Source of the DNA: a virus
Virus record (IMG/VR): IMGVR_UViG_3300041956_000050
Coordinates: 1-64,000 of that record
DNA: 64,000 nucleotides
Direction: 5' to 3' (one strand)
Shown here: in pieces, positions 19,269 to 26,634 of the stretch
Position numbering within the stretch: the first letter of the stretch is position 1
Layout: each line of letters begins with the position of its first letter
Notes under the pieces: model-generated
Seen by the model: only the letters and a program-made list of their open reading frames with translations
Told to the model about the DNA's origin: nothing
Databases searched by the model: none
Position numbers and translations under genes: made by a program

Positions 19269-19870
19269 CGACAGCACTCTACTATGACGGGGCGACTTGG
19301 AAGCCCGTAAGCGGTATTGTCGGCCCACGTGGTCCGCAGGGGCCGATGGCTTCGGCACGTGCGCCGAGCGGAGCCGCAGGCGGTGATCTCACCGGCACGT
19401 ACCCCAATCCGGGTGTTGACAAGACAAAGGTCGGCGGGTTGCTCGCCGTCCAGCGTCTGAACGGTACGATTGCCGGTTATCGCGCGATTGTCAACGGCCA
19501 GAAGTTCTTCGTGGACGCCGGAGTGACACCGCTCCAGATCGCCTACACGCCACCGGTTCCCTGCTGGTGGGAGGTTGAGCTTCAGGTCGGCATCTTCAAC
19601 AAGACTGATGCCAACTACCACATGGGCGCGGTCAACATTACACTGTCTCCGGCTGATGCCGATGGTATTGACAACGCGGGCAATTGGAAGACGCAGCACG
19701 CGGCGGTCCAGCAGTATGGCTTCCACAACGTAATTCGCACATTCCGTCTGAATGCCGGTGTGGCCTACATCGCTTATGGCAGCTTCGGCCAGCTTGCTAC
19801 GTCCGGAACATGGCAATATCATCAACAGCGCGAGTATCTGAGCATCATGGGGCGAGCATGGGCGGTCTGA
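19265..19870 (+). CDS. Tail tip protein, paralogue 1 of 3
   Basis: The 201-residue protein starts at GTG 19265, overlapping the fibre stop. It opens TTALYYDGATWKPVSGIVGP, has a short GPRGPQGP stretch, a GDLTGTYPNPGVD motif, LLAVQRLNG, IAYTPPVPCWWEVELQ, then LSPADADGIDNAGNWKTQH and a C-terminal ISMGRAWAV-like end (SIMGRAWAV). The same order of motifs recurs in the next two genes, so all three arose by tandem duplication. The Gly-Pro stretch and TYPNP motif resemble phage fibre-attached heads; a receptor-binding role is inferred. Confidence 0.75.
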   Translation: MTTALYYDGATWKPVSGIVGPRGPQGPMASARAPSGAAGGDLTGTYPNPGVDKTKVGGLLAVQRLNGTIAGYRAIVNGQKFFVDAGVTPLQIAYTPPVPCWWEVELQVGIFNKTDANYHMGAVNITLSPADADGIDNAGNWKTQHAAVQQYGFHNVIRTFRLNAGVAYIAYGSFGQLATSGTWQYHQQREYLSIMGRAWAV

Positions 19871-20439
19871 AAGTTTGGGATGGCTCTCAGTGGGTGGCCG
19901 TCAGCCGGGTGCCTGGCCCGGTTGGGCCGGTTGGTGACGTTGCTACTGACACGTCTCCGGCAGGACCCGCAAGCGGGCATCTGCTAGAGCGCTACCCAAA
20001 CCCGAAGGTCAACCGCATCCTGGCCGGGACGTTGCTTGGCGCTCAACGTATCAATGGTCCTGCCAGCACGTCAACTGCTGTGGCCATTGCTGACAATGGC
20101 ACAATCCTATCGATGTCCTACACGCCACTAGTTGATTGCTGGTGGGTGGTCGAGTGCTGGCTTGGTTACTTGCAGAAGATGGATGCTGCCTACAACACGT
20201 GCTACATGAACCTCAACTTGTCCCCGGCTGATGCTGACGGTTGGACGGATCGATTCGCGATCAAGTCCCAGCATTCCGGCGTGCAGCAATTCGAGCACCG
20301 CACGATACGTCATGTCTTCAATCTTGTCGGTGGGACGACGTACACGGCGGCGATGAAGATTCAGATCAACGGAGGGACTTGGAACTACAACTCGCTGTGG
20401 AACTTCGAGCATATGACCGGGAAGGCGTGGGCGAAATGA
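19858..20439 (+). CDS. Tail tip protein, paralogue 2 of 3
   Basis: The 193-residue protein starts at ATG 19858, inside the last codons of paralogue 1. It repeats the family plan: LKVWDGSQWVAVSRVPGPVG, ERYPNPKVN, LLGAQRINGP, MSYTPLVDCWWVVECW, LSPADADGWTDRFAIKSQH and a final MTGKAWAK. Compared with paralogue 1 the collagen-like stretch is shorter (GPVGPVGD). It is translationally coupled to the third copy (ATGA). Confidence 0.75.
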   Translation: MGGLKVWDGSQWVAVSRVPGPVGPVGDVATDTSPAGPASGHLLERYPNPKVNRILAGTLLGAQRINGPASTSTAVAIADNGTILSMSYTPLVDCWWVVECWLGYLQKMDAAYNTCYMNLNLSPADADGWTDRFAIKSQHSGVQQFEHRTIRHVFNLVGGTTYTAAMKIQINGGTWNYNSLWNFEHMTGKAWAK

Positions 20440-21035
20440 CTGCGCCGAAAGTGTGGGACGGCACGCAGTGGATCACCGTCCGCGCGCTCGCTGGTCCGCA
20501 GGGGCCAAAGGGACCGCAAGGCGTCGGTGCCCCGCCGAACGGCGCGGCCGGTGGTGCGCTGGCCGGAACCTACCCGGACCCGACTGTCAAGCGCGAGAGT
20601 GCCGGTGGATTGATGGCGGTCCAGCGCAAGTGGGGCGCGAACGAGGCGTGGCGAGCGATCCTCACTGGCGCTGACATCTTTGTTGACGCTGCGGGGACTG
20701 ATCGTCTTCAGATCAGTTACACGCCAAGCGTGGACTGCTGGTGGGAAGTCGAAGCCAACTGCATGTACTGGAAGACTGATGCCGCCTATCACTATGGTTA
20801 CCTGTTTCTCAATCTCAGCCCAAACGATCAGGATGGGCTGTCTACGCGCGGTGCGATTGAGACGCAGCACAAGGACGTGCAGACGTTCGTCGCCCGCCAG
20901 GTGTCGCAGTGGTATCGGCTTGCTTCTGGTGTCGCGTATACTTGCAAGACAACAACTTCGTTCTCGGGTGGTACGTGGAGCGTCCACCAGGGTCACGACT
21001 ACATGTGGATGAGTGGTCGGGTGTTTGCTCAATGA
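20436..21035 (+). CDS. Tail tip protein, paralogue 3 of 3
   Basis: The 199-residue protein follows the plan of its neighbours: APKVWDGTQWITVRALAGPQ, GPKGPQGV, AGTYPDPTVK, LMAVQRKWG, ISYTPSVDCWWEVEAN, LSPNDQDGLSTRGAIETQH and a final MSGRVFAQ. Conserved Cys-Trp-Trp and the QH(x)1-2VQ motif occur in all three copies. The divergence between copies suggests that they are kept for different functions or receptors rather than being a fresh duplication. Confidence 0.75.
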   Translation: MTAPKVWDGTQWITVRALAGPQGPKGPQGVGAPPNGAAGGALAGTYPDPTVKRESAGGLMAVQRKWGANEAWRAILTGADIFVDAAGTDRLQISYTPSVDCWWEVEANCMYWKTDAAYHYGYLFLNLSPNDQDGLSTRGAIETQHKDVQTFVARQVSQWYRLASGVAYTCKTTTSFSGGTWSVHQGHDYMWMSGRVFAQ

Positions 21036-21049
21036 GGAAGCAATGAGGC

Positions 21050-21346
21050 GTGTCAATACTGGCTGCCCTAGATATCGCAGCGATCCTTCCGCTGGCTATT
21101 GGCATTCTCGGCCTGGCTGGACTCGTGTTCACAGCGCTGCGGTTCCGGCGCGACGATACGACAGCAATCGTAACGCAGCAGAGCACAATCCTTGGCAACA
21201 TGAAGACGCTCAACGACGAGCTTCGTCTGTCAGCCGAGAACCTGCGTGTCGAGCGCGACAAGCTTGCAGAGGAGATCGTCGGCCTCAAGGGGCAGATCGA
21301 GGCTCTGCGTGTCGAACTGCGTGAGGCGATGGGGAAGTCTGCATGA
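21050..21346 (+). CDS. Small membrane-anchored coiled-coil protein, 98 aa
   Basis: It starts at GTG 21050 behind GAGG. Residues 9-32 (IAAILPLAIGILGLAGLVFTAL) form one membrane segment. The rest (about 40-96) is a strict heptad-rich coiled coil (NMKTLNDELRLSAENLRVERDKLAEEI). It overlaps the next membrane gene by ATGA and opens a block of four coupled membrane-protein genes behind the tail tip genes. It could be a lysis accessory, an exclusion protein or a scaffold; the sequence does not decide. Confidence 0.7.
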   Translation: MSILAALDIAAILPLAIGILGLAGLVFTALRFRRDDTTAIVTQQSTILGNMKTLNDELRLSAENLRVERDKLAEEIVGLKGQIEALRVELREAMGKSA

Positions 21347-21705
21347 GCATCATCAACCCTCCCGATATCGAAATTACTGATGACAAAATTGCGGAGCAAA
21401 TCCGCGAGCACACCGACACGATCATCGCCTACTTGCGCAAGCGCTTCCTGCTGACGTGGCTGTTCATGGGAATGCTGGCAGTGATGACTGGATCAGCGCT
21501 GTATCTAGAGTCGCAGAGTAGCGACAAGATAGACGACAATGCACAGCGTCTGAACAATGCCATTGGCGCGGCGTGTGAGGTTGGTCTGGCGTCAGATGCG
21601 AATGAACCGAGGGTGCTCGACAGGCTTGCCGCTGGTGGCGATGAAGTCATTCACAAGGTTTGCTTGGAAATCGTTGAACGTGTCAAGGGTGATAACGGTG
21701 GCTGA
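21343..21705 (+). CDS. Membrane protein of the RKRFL-TWL family, copy A
   Basis: The 120-residue protein has a short cytoplasmic N-terminus with basic residues just before one membrane segment (LRKRFLLTWLFMGMLAVM, about 32-56), predicting N-in, C-out topology. The outer part has two cysteines (C78, C107) in AACEVGLASDANE and VCLEIVERV. The same anchor and the same cysteine-bearing outer pattern recur in the gene at 22456, and the same anchor in the gene at 21698. The function is unknown. Confidence 0.7.
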   Translation: MSIINPPDIEITDDKIAEQIREHTDTIIAYLRKRFLLTWLFMGMLAVMTGSALYLESQSSDKIDDNAQRLNNAIGAACEVGLASDANEPRVLDRLAAGGDEVIHKVCLEIVERVKGDNGG

Positions 21706-22459
21706 TGAGAAAAAGACAGAGATTGATCTGATCTCTGATCAGTTGACGCAGCAGGCTTCGACCAATCTGCATTACTCGCGGTCGCGGTTCCTGGCTACGT
21801 GGTTCGCGCTTGCGCTGCTGGCGATCCTGACGGCGATTGCGCTGTTGCTCGGCTTGCGCGGATTCAACAACGACAATGCGCAGAACCGTACATTGGCTGT
21901 ACGAGCGTCTGATCGGGCAGACGTTGCCAACGATAAAGGCAACAACATTTACTACTTCCTGCGCGGTCAGCGCGGGCTGCCGGGAGTTCCCGGAGCGGAT
22001 GGCGAGGACGGCTCACCGGGACAGCCTGGCTCGAACCCGGCCCTGCTACCGCCAGGCCCAAAAGGCGATACTGGGCAAGCTGGCCCTGCCGGTCCCGCTG
22101 GGGCAACTGGATCTATCGGTCCTGTTGGCAGCAGCGGCCCTATGGGTCCGGTCGGTCAAGCTGGCAACACTGGAGAGAAAGGTGACACAGGAGCACAAGG
22201 AGAGGCTGGGCCTGCGGGCGCAGCAGGTGAAGATGGCGTTGATGGTGCCACCGGTGCTGACGGTCCTGCTGGTCCGCAGGGCAATATTGGTCCGCAAGGT
22301 CCGGAAGGCCCAAGAGGAGAGACTGGAGCGACTGGCGCTCAGGGACCGCCCGGTCCAGCAGGGCCGTCGTGTCCGGCAGGGACCGCCCTGTCAACCATTG
22401 ACGTACACATGCGGAATCCTGAGGGCACGGCGACCATCGTCGTGTGCGTAATGCCGTGA
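21698..22459 (+). CDS. Membrane-anchored collagen-like protein
   Basis: GTG 21698 follows AAGGGTGA and overlaps the previous stop by eight bases. The 253-residue product has a 30-residue cytoplasmic N-terminus, an anchor ([18 protein letters not shown], 27-53) like those of its neighbours, a linker, and about 140 residues of Gly-X-Y repeats (about 92-230, [19 protein letters not shown] onward) ending in a short domain with two cysteines (SCPAG and VVCVM). The positive-inside rule puts the collagen outside the membrane. It may instead be a virion fibre with a hydrophobic N-terminus, but the shared anchor favours a membrane protein. Confidence 0.75.
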   Translation: MADEKKTEIDLISDQLTQQASTNLHYSRSRFLATWFALALLAILTAIALLLGLRGFNNDNAQNRTLAVRASDRADVANDKGNNIYYFLRGQRGLPGVPGADGEDGSPGQPGSNPALLPPGPKGDTGQAGPAGPAGATGSIGPVGSSGPMGPVGQAGNTGEKGDTGAQGEAGPAGAAGEDGVDGATGADGPAGPQGNIGPQGPEGPRGETGATGAQGPPGPAGPSCPAGTALSTIDVHMRNPEGTATIVVCVMP

Positions 22460-22794
22460 GTAATGACCCTCTTCAGGCCACGTTGATGACTGTGCTGGAA
22501 TATTCGCGCAAGCGATTCCTGTGGACGTGGCTTGTGATTGCCCTGCTGGCGACGGGGGTCGGGCTGGAGTTCGCTCGCGCTCAGAATCAGCGAGACATCA
22601 ATACTAAGCACAACCAGCAATTGTCAACGGTGGCTGGCGTGTTGTGTGAAGCGATGCTCGCGCCTGATAGCGATGAGCGCGAGATCCTCATCACTCTTGC
22701 CGAGTCAGGCTCGTTCTCGGAGCAGAACCCGTCCGGCGACATCTCCGAACCCCTCTGTGTCAAGATTGTCAACAGGCTTTCCGATGATCACTAA
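22456..22794 (+). CDS. Membrane protein of the RKRFL-TWL family, copy C
   Basis: The 112-residue protein starts at GTG 22456, overlapping the previous stop (GTGA). The anchor YSRKRFLWTWLVIALLATG spans about 16-40. The outer part (LCEAMLAPDSDEREIL with C64, and CVKIVNRLSDD with C101) aligns with copy A: a Cys-Glu, Leu-Ala-x-Asp, a Leu-Ala-x-x-Gly and a Cys-(x)-x-Ile-Val-x-Arg. A and C are therefore paralogues flanking the collagen gene, which replaces this outer domain with Gly-X-Y repeats. A terminator hairpin follows. Confidence 0.7.
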   Translation: MSNDPLQATLMTVLEYSRKRFLWTWLVIALLATGVGLEFARAQNQRDINTKHNQQLSTVAGVLCEAMLAPDSDEREILITLAESGSFSEQNPSGDISEPLCVKIVNRLSDDH

Positions 22795-22804
22795 AGTGTC
22801 AAAA

Positions 22805-22827
22805 GCCTGGGACGCCACCTCCCAGGC
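22805..22827 (+). terminator. Hairpin closing the tail and membrane-protein operon
   Basis: GCCTGGGA (22805-22812) pairs perfectly with TCCCAGGC (22820-22827) across a 7-nt loop. It lies 10 bases after the last gene of the operon. No T tract follows; the next structure starts immediately. Confidence 0.6.
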
Positions 22828-22891
22828 GTGCGCCCGTAAGAGCGCTCCGGCAAGGGATCGCCACCTTACCGTTGCAGCGCTCCGGGCGCAC
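22828..22891 (+). ncRNA. Structured 64-nt hairpin, possible regulatory RNA
   Basis: Three stacked helices fold on one axis: GTGCGCCC (22828-22835) with GGGCGCAC (22884-22891), AGCGCT (22841-22846) with AGCGCT (22876-22881), and GGCAAGG (22849-22855) with CCTTACC (22864-22870, one mismatch). Interior loops separate the helices. It is noncoding, lies between a terminator and a promoter, and its 3-prime half contains the -35 region of that promoter. It could be a second terminator, an operator-like cruciform or a small RNA. Confidence 0.5.
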
Positions 22892-22899
22892 GATATGCT
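22872..22899 (+). promoter_or_regulatory. Candidate promoter TTGCAG - 16 - TATGCT
   Basis: TTGCAG (22872-22877) and TATGCT (22894-22899) are separated by 16 bases. It is the first promoter-like sequence after the operon-ending hairpins and faces the gene at 22960. Confidence 0.4.
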
Positions 22900-22959
22900 T
22901 ACCGTTTCTGATGCCTGGAAATCGAGAAGGGATGAACCCACAATGCGTCACCAATCCTG

Positions 22960-23184
22960 ATGGAACTCCACCCATCACCCCAAGCACGACAGGTCTACAA
23001 CATGATGGTCACTCGTGCTGACAACAACGACGGCGAACTACACTTGACACTGGCCAACTCGATAGCGCTGAGTTGCACGCTCCAGCGCAGAGGCGAGGAC
23101 GGCCAGGCGATGTCGGCGGTGACCGAGCTACAGGAAGCCAACTGGATCGCCCCGGTGGCGGACGGCGGCTGGCGATTGGGCTAG
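22960..23184 (+). CDS. Small winged-helix-like protein, 74 aa
   Basis: Residues 25-74 (LTLANSIALSCTLQRRGEDGQAMSAVTELQEANWIAP) read like a compact winged-helix fold, with a probable recognition helix in GEDGQAMSAVTELQEANW, so DNA binding is likely. The start is uncertain: ATG 22960 has no ribosome site, and ATG 23002 or 23005 would shorten it by 14-15 residues. A 36-codon frame at 22911-23021 overlaps its beginning. The gene ends just before a leaderless-type promoter. Confidence 0.55.
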   Translation: MELHPSPQARQVYNMMVTRADNNDGELHLTLANSIALSCTLQRRGEDGQAMSAVTELQEANWIAPVADGGWRLG

Positions 23185-23185
23185 C

Positions 23186-23214
23186 TTGCTGGGATCATAC
23201 TGGGCTGGTATCTT
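23186..23214 (+). promoter_or_regulatory. Promoter TTGCTG - 17 - TATCTT, leaderless type
   Basis: TTGCTG (23186-23191) and TATCTT (23209-23214) are 17 bases apart, and the -10 is preceded by TGG (extended -10). GTG 23222 begins 7 bases after the -10, so transcription would start at or next to the start codon. Confidence 0.6.
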
Positions 23215-23221
23215 GTTCGGA

Positions 23222-23650
23222 GTGCCGCACGTCGTCCACACGATCCCGGTCAACGACCTGATCGAACACCTCACCAACGGTGAGGACTGCCCCTGCGGGC
23301 CGACGGTGAAGCCGCTCCAGCGTGAAGATGGCTCGATTGGCTACCAGTACCTGCATCACTCGCTCGACGGTCGCGAGTTCCGCGAGCACGAGTTGTCGAT
23401 CACGTGCCCGGTCTGCAAGATGACGAGCTACCACCCGAAGGACGTTGAGCACGGATACTGCGGCAACTGTCATGCGTTCACAAGAGGAGAGGTAAATGTC
23501 ATGACGGTTGATGAGACTCCAAGCGTCATGGAGCAGATCGCGACCAACAACTGGGAATGGTTGCCGTGGCCTGCCAAGGTTGTTGTCGTTGTGGTTCTGT
23601 TCCTGCTGGTAGTCGGCCTGTTGTGGTTGCTGATCTTCGGGGAAGTCTGA
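23222..23650 (+). CDS. Zinc-ribbon protein with C-terminal membrane anchor
   Basis: Start GTG 23222 is chosen because a promoter places the RNA start there; TTG 23186 would lie inside that promoter. The 142-residue protein joins three parts: VVHTIPVNDLIEH...CPCGPTVKPL...YLHHSLDGREFREH (about 1-65), a zinc ribbon CPVCKMTSYHPKDVEHGYCGNCH (about 68-90), and a C-terminal tail anchor (WPAKVVVVVVLFLLVVGLLW, about 118-140). The HHSLDGRE and CPxC...YCGNCH segments are, from memory, usually found as separate short actinophage proteins, so this may be a fusion. Function unknown. Confidence 0.75.
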   Translation: MPHVVHTIPVNDLIEHLTNGEDCPCGPTVKPLQREDGSIGYQYLHHSLDGREFREHELSITCPVCKMTSYHPKDVEHGYCGNCHAFTRGEVNVMTVDETPSVMEQIATNNWEWLPWPAKVVVVVVLFLLVVGLLWLLIFGEV

Positions 23651-23874
23651 TGGTCTACACGCACTGGTCTGAGAAGCCGAAGCGCAAGCCACCGCGCTAC
23701 TACAAGCTGCGCACGGTGGCATCACTGCTGCCAGACAGGTGGCTGCGCTGGATCGGCCGCAGGTGGAAGCTCGACTACGACCCCTCGGATGGGTGGACGT
23801 TCTGGCTGGACGCCAGCTACGTGAAGTACTGCCGCGTGGAGGAACGGCGTGCGAAGCGTTCCCGTTATTGTTGA
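23650..23874 (+). CDS. Small basic protein, 74 aa
   Basis: ATG 23650 overlaps the previous stop (TGATG). The product is rich in Arg, Lys, Trp and Tyr (KPKRKPPRYYKLRTVASLL, RWLRWIGRRWKLDYDPSDGW) with no membrane segment. Its end overlaps the helicase start by 26 bases. A nucleic-acid-binding role is possible from the charge only. Confidence 0.6.
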   Translation: MVYTHWSEKPKRKPPRYYKLRTVASLLPDRWLRWIGRRWKLDYDPSDGWTFWLDASYVKYCRVEERRAKRSRYC

Positions 23875-25360
23875 CAACAAGCTGCGGCTCGACGGCAACC
23901 TCGTCGGTCACGATCTCGCCAACGAGATCTTCGATGAGCTTACGATTCATAACCACGCTCGTGATATCGCTGAGCGCATGGATCGCTGGGGCTGGCAGGA
24001 TCTGCCGGAGGACTTTCTGCTCGGAGAACTTGATGGCGACACTGTTGTCATGCCTCGGGGCTACGCCTACCAGTTGAAGACGCTGCTGCGCGAGAACGGC
24101 CTGCGTGTGCAGTGGGTGGACCGGCGTCAGTGGCAGGCGGGAGCTTGGTTCGGCAACAACGGGTTGAAGCTCAAGGAACACCAGTGGCGTGCGGTGTATG
24201 AGATGGCCAAGCACCAGCAGGGCATGTACGAGGCTCCCACTGGTTCTGGCAAGACTATTTCCTGCATCGGCTTCATCCATCATCGTCGCCCGAAGTGGAC
24301 GCTGATCCTCGTTGACAAGCTCGATCTGTTGCACCAGTGGCGCAAGGCGCTCGCGAAGTGGCTGGGGCTGGAACTTGACGACATCGGCATCATCGGTGAT
24401 GGCAAGTGGGAACTGGGGCGGCGGATCACTGTCGCCACTGTTCAGACGCTGACGAAGATCCTGCGCGAAGGAGAGATGCCTGACGCCTTCTTCGAGGTGT
24501 GGGACGCCGTGATCCTCGATGAGTGCCATCACGTGACCGCAGAGACGATCAGGGTGCTTCTCAGCCGCTTCTACGCCAAGTACCGGCTCGGGGTGTCAGC
24601 GACGACGGATCGCCAGGACGACAAGTTCGAGTTCGCACTCAATGTGCTGGGCGAGGTGTTCCATCAGGACAACGAGGAGGAGCTACGCGAGGCAGGAGTG
24701 TTGATGCGGCCTCGGGTGCAGGTGGTGCGCACCGAGTTCGACATGGCGTACTGGCCGGATCATGAGTCCGACGAGGACGACAAGTGTCTTGTTCCAGGCT
24801 GCAAGCTCTCTGGCCAGCGTCCGCATCGGCACCGCAACAACTACCAGAACGTCAAGAGCGCTCTGGTCGAGGACAGCGAGCGCAATCAGCTTGTCTGTGA
24901 CATCGTGATCGATCAGGTCAGGACCGGCGATCACCATCACTTGATCGTCTCCAACGAGATCCGGCAATTGGATGCGCTCTACACGATCCTCCTGAGCACC
25001 CTGAGCCACGCAGAGGGGCTTCCAGCCGTCTACGTGATGACCGGCAAGGTCAGGGGCCAGAAGCGCGCTCAGATCAAGGCAGAGATCGAGGCGGCGTCGA
25101 GCGCGATTATCTTCGCCACGGTGGCCAAGGAGGGACTGGATATCCCTCCTGTTGACAGGATCTACCTGCCGTTCCCGGAGAACAACGCCAAGGCGACTCA
25201 GCAGAAGATCGGCCGGGGTACGCGGATCTCCGAGGGGAAGACTGACACTATTGTTTTCGACTTCTTTGATGTGCTGATCAGTGTGTTCCGCAAGCAGTTC
25301 AGGAACCGTCGCTATAAGTGCTATGACGCACTCGGCCTCGACGTGGATCTCGGCGTATGA
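23849..25360 (+). CDS. SF2 DNA helicase (XPB/UvsW-like)
   Basis: The 503-residue protein has all landmarks of a superfamily 2 helicase: LKEHQWRAVYEM (Q-like region), Walker A APTGSGKT (about 129-136), motif II LDECHH (about 222-227), SAT (about 249-251), and in the second RecA domain IIFATVAKEGLDIP and QQKIGRGTR (about 450-458). An insert with CLVPGC and HRHR lies between the two domains. It probably unwinds branched or annealed DNA during replication or recombination. Start GTG 23849. It is the last rightward gene before a leftward pair, with a hairpin in between. Confidence 0.88.
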   Translation: MRSVPVIVDNKLRLDGNLVGHDLANEIFDELTIHNHARDIAERMDRWGWQDLPEDFLLGELDGDTVVMPRGYAYQLKTLLRENGLRVQWVDRRQWQAGAWFGNNGLKLKEHQWRAVYEMAKHQQGMYEAPTGSGKTISCIGFIHHRRPKWTLILVDKLDLLHQWRKALAKWLGLELDDIGIIGDGKWELGRRITVATVQTLTKILREGEMPDAFFEVWDAVILDECHHVTAETIRVLLSRFYAKYRLGVSATTDRQDDKFEFALNVLGEVFHQDNEEELREAGVLMRPRVQVVRTEFDMAYWPDHESDEDDKCLVPGCKLSGQRPHRHRNNYQNVKSALVEDSERNQLVCDIVIDQVRTGDHHHLIVSNEIRQLDALYTILLSTLSHAEGLPAVYVMTGKVRGQKRAQIKAEIEAASSAIIFATVAKEGLDIPPVDRIYLPFPENNAKATQQKIGRGTRISEGKTDTIVFDFFDVLISVFRKQFRNRRYKCYDALGLDVDLGV

Positions 25361-25364
25361 CTGC

Positions 25365-25398
25365 GCTGGGCGGCTTATTAGCCGGTCGTCGCCCCAGC
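25365..25398. terminator. Hairpin between converging genes
   Basis: GCTGGG (25365-25370) pairs with CCCAGC (25393-25398), enclosing CGGCT-TATT-AGCCG (25371-25384). It lies between the helicase stop and the end of the leftward gene at 25474, so it could stop transcription from both sides. There is no T tract on either side. Confidence 0.4.
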
Positions 25399-25473
25399 AC
25401 TGTCATGTATACTCCAAATGGGCGCGCGTTGAGAGAGGTTTCCGTGACTGGTTGCTCGCTCGGCGCGTGCCCT

Positions 25474-25932
25474 CTAGGCGACCGCCATCTCCTCTTTGGC
25501 GGTGATGTGCTCGATGTCTTCGACCAGGCGACTGATCATCGTCTCTGTCCGTCGAGCCAGCTTGCCTTCGATGGAGTTGCCGTGAGTGACGCGACTTCCG
25601 GTGCTTGCGATCATCAACACAGTTTGCAACTGCGTCTGAATCGTGCGCTGCCGTCTCAGCACCCACTCAGCGATCAAGCCAGGGTCGCTAGTGATGGTGT
25701 ATGCCCACTGGCTGTTGGCGGCTGGCAGGCAGACGAGTGCTCCATCCGAATCCGAGATCTCGTTGCGGTGGTACTGCACGGCGCGGTGTGCGTATCCGAC
25801 AGGAATGACGACACCGTAGAGGCGAGAGAGCTTCTTCTGGATGTAGCCGATTGTCACCCACTCTCCCCACAAGAACGCTTCGAGAGCTTCGGCAAGCTCC
25901 TCGATCTCTGGATACTTCCGTGGTGGTGCCAA
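25474..25932 (-). CDS. Putative winged-helix protein, 152 aa
   Basis: The TTG start at 25932 is supported by an excellent upstream site on the minus strand (GAAGGAGGCGGTGC). Residues 1-75 (LAEALEAFLWGEWVTIGYIQ, KKLSRLYGVVIPVGYAHRAV) look like a winged-helix or restriction-like N-terminal domain; the C-terminal half is helical (LLAEWVLRRQRTIQTQLQTV-like). It is the second gene of a two-gene leftward unit inside an otherwise rightward region, a layout typical of phage regulators. DNA binding is inferred. Confidence 0.7.
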   Translation of the reverse strand: MAPPRKYPEIEELAEALEAFLWGEWVTIGYIQKKLSRLYGVVIPVGYAHRAVQYHRNEISDSDGALVCLPAANSQWAYTITSDPGLIAEWVLRRQRTIQTQLQTVLMIASTGSRVTHGNSIEGKLARRTETMISRLVEDIEHITAKEEMAVA

Positions 25933-25965
25933 AGCACCGCCTCCTTCGGTTGTGACTGGTTGGGG

Positions 25966-26628
25966 TTACTGCTCTGTGTCGGTCAGGTTGGCGAGTTCGC
26001 TGTCCCAATCGATGTCTGTTTCGCCAACAATGGCGATACTTATGAGTTCAAGAGTGTTGCGGATATTGGCAATTTGCCCCATCAGAGCTTCGACGTGTTC
26101 TTCGTCGTCAATCGTGTCGTGACGGGTGAGCAAGAGCGCGTTGCGCAACCGGTTCCTCGCCTGGATCAACTCGAACTCAAGATCGTTGTAAACACCGTTT
26201 CTGATTCTTCGCTTCTCCTTGGGTCGATGGGATCTGGTGCGCCTGTTGACGCGCGCTGTACGAGCGTCTTCCTCGATGCCCTCCAAGTCATCGTCGCCAA
26301 GCTCATCGAGAGTCGTGCGACGTTGTTCGGGGTGGCGCAGGATGTTCTTGGCGTGGCTGCGCGCAGAGCGAGTTCCTGCCTGCTCGTCCATCGTAAACGG
26401 TGTTTGCGCCTCGTAGTCGGACTTACGCCACTTGAGGAGCTTGCTCACTGTCGTCGGCGTAACTTGCAAGTTACGAGCCACCTTCGCTTGCGAGTCATTC
26501 GTCTCTTCGATGTGAGCAGCGATCTCCTCGGCGGCATGGCGGTACGCTTCTCGCTTGGCGTTTGCACTTTCAGCGATGATGAGGTATTCGCGCGCACGCT
26601 TGAGGCGCATGCTCTCTCCGTTGTCCAT
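25966..26628 (-). CDS. Helix-turn-helix DNA-binding regulator candidate, 220 aa
   Basis: Residues about 35-70 (AAEEIAAHIEETNDSQAKVA, RNLQVTPTTVSKLLKWRKSD) form a clear helix-turn-helix, with TPTTVSKLLKW as the recognition helix. A linker with basic patches (RRTRSHRPKEKRRIR) and a long helical segment follow (YNDLEFELIQARNRLRNALL), perhaps for oligomer formation. Its ATG at 26628 lies 6 bases from a -10 TAGGAT with no ribosome site, so the mRNA is probably leaderless. It is the promoter-proximal gene of the leftward pair and the best repressor candidate in the window. Confidence 0.75.
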   Translation of the reverse strand: MDNGESMRLKRAREYLIIAESANAKREAYRHAAEEIAAHIEETNDSQAKVARNLQVTPTTVSKLLKWRKSDYEAQTPFTMDEQAGTRSARSHAKNILRHPEQRRTTLDELGDDDLEGIEEDARTARVNRRTRSHRPKEKRRIRNGVYNDLEFELIQARNRLRNALLLTRHDTIDDEEHVEALMGQIANIRNTLELISIAIVGETDIDWDSELANLTDTEQ

Positions 26629-26634
26629 AGGATG

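Noticed and set aside
22911-23021. A 36-codon frame (MPGNREGMNPQ...) just after a promoter
   Set aside because: It is possible as a leader peptide, but it lacks a ribosome site, sits 11 bases after the -10 and overlaps a better candidate; not strong enough to list.
23195-24532. Long leftward frame opposite the SF2 helicase
   Set aside because: The rightward frame has complete helicase motifs; the leftward product is repetitive in codon-shadow residues.
25407-25412. TATACT with an ATG four bases later
   Set aside because: The spacing is too short for a leaderless start and the following frame is the rejected antisense one.
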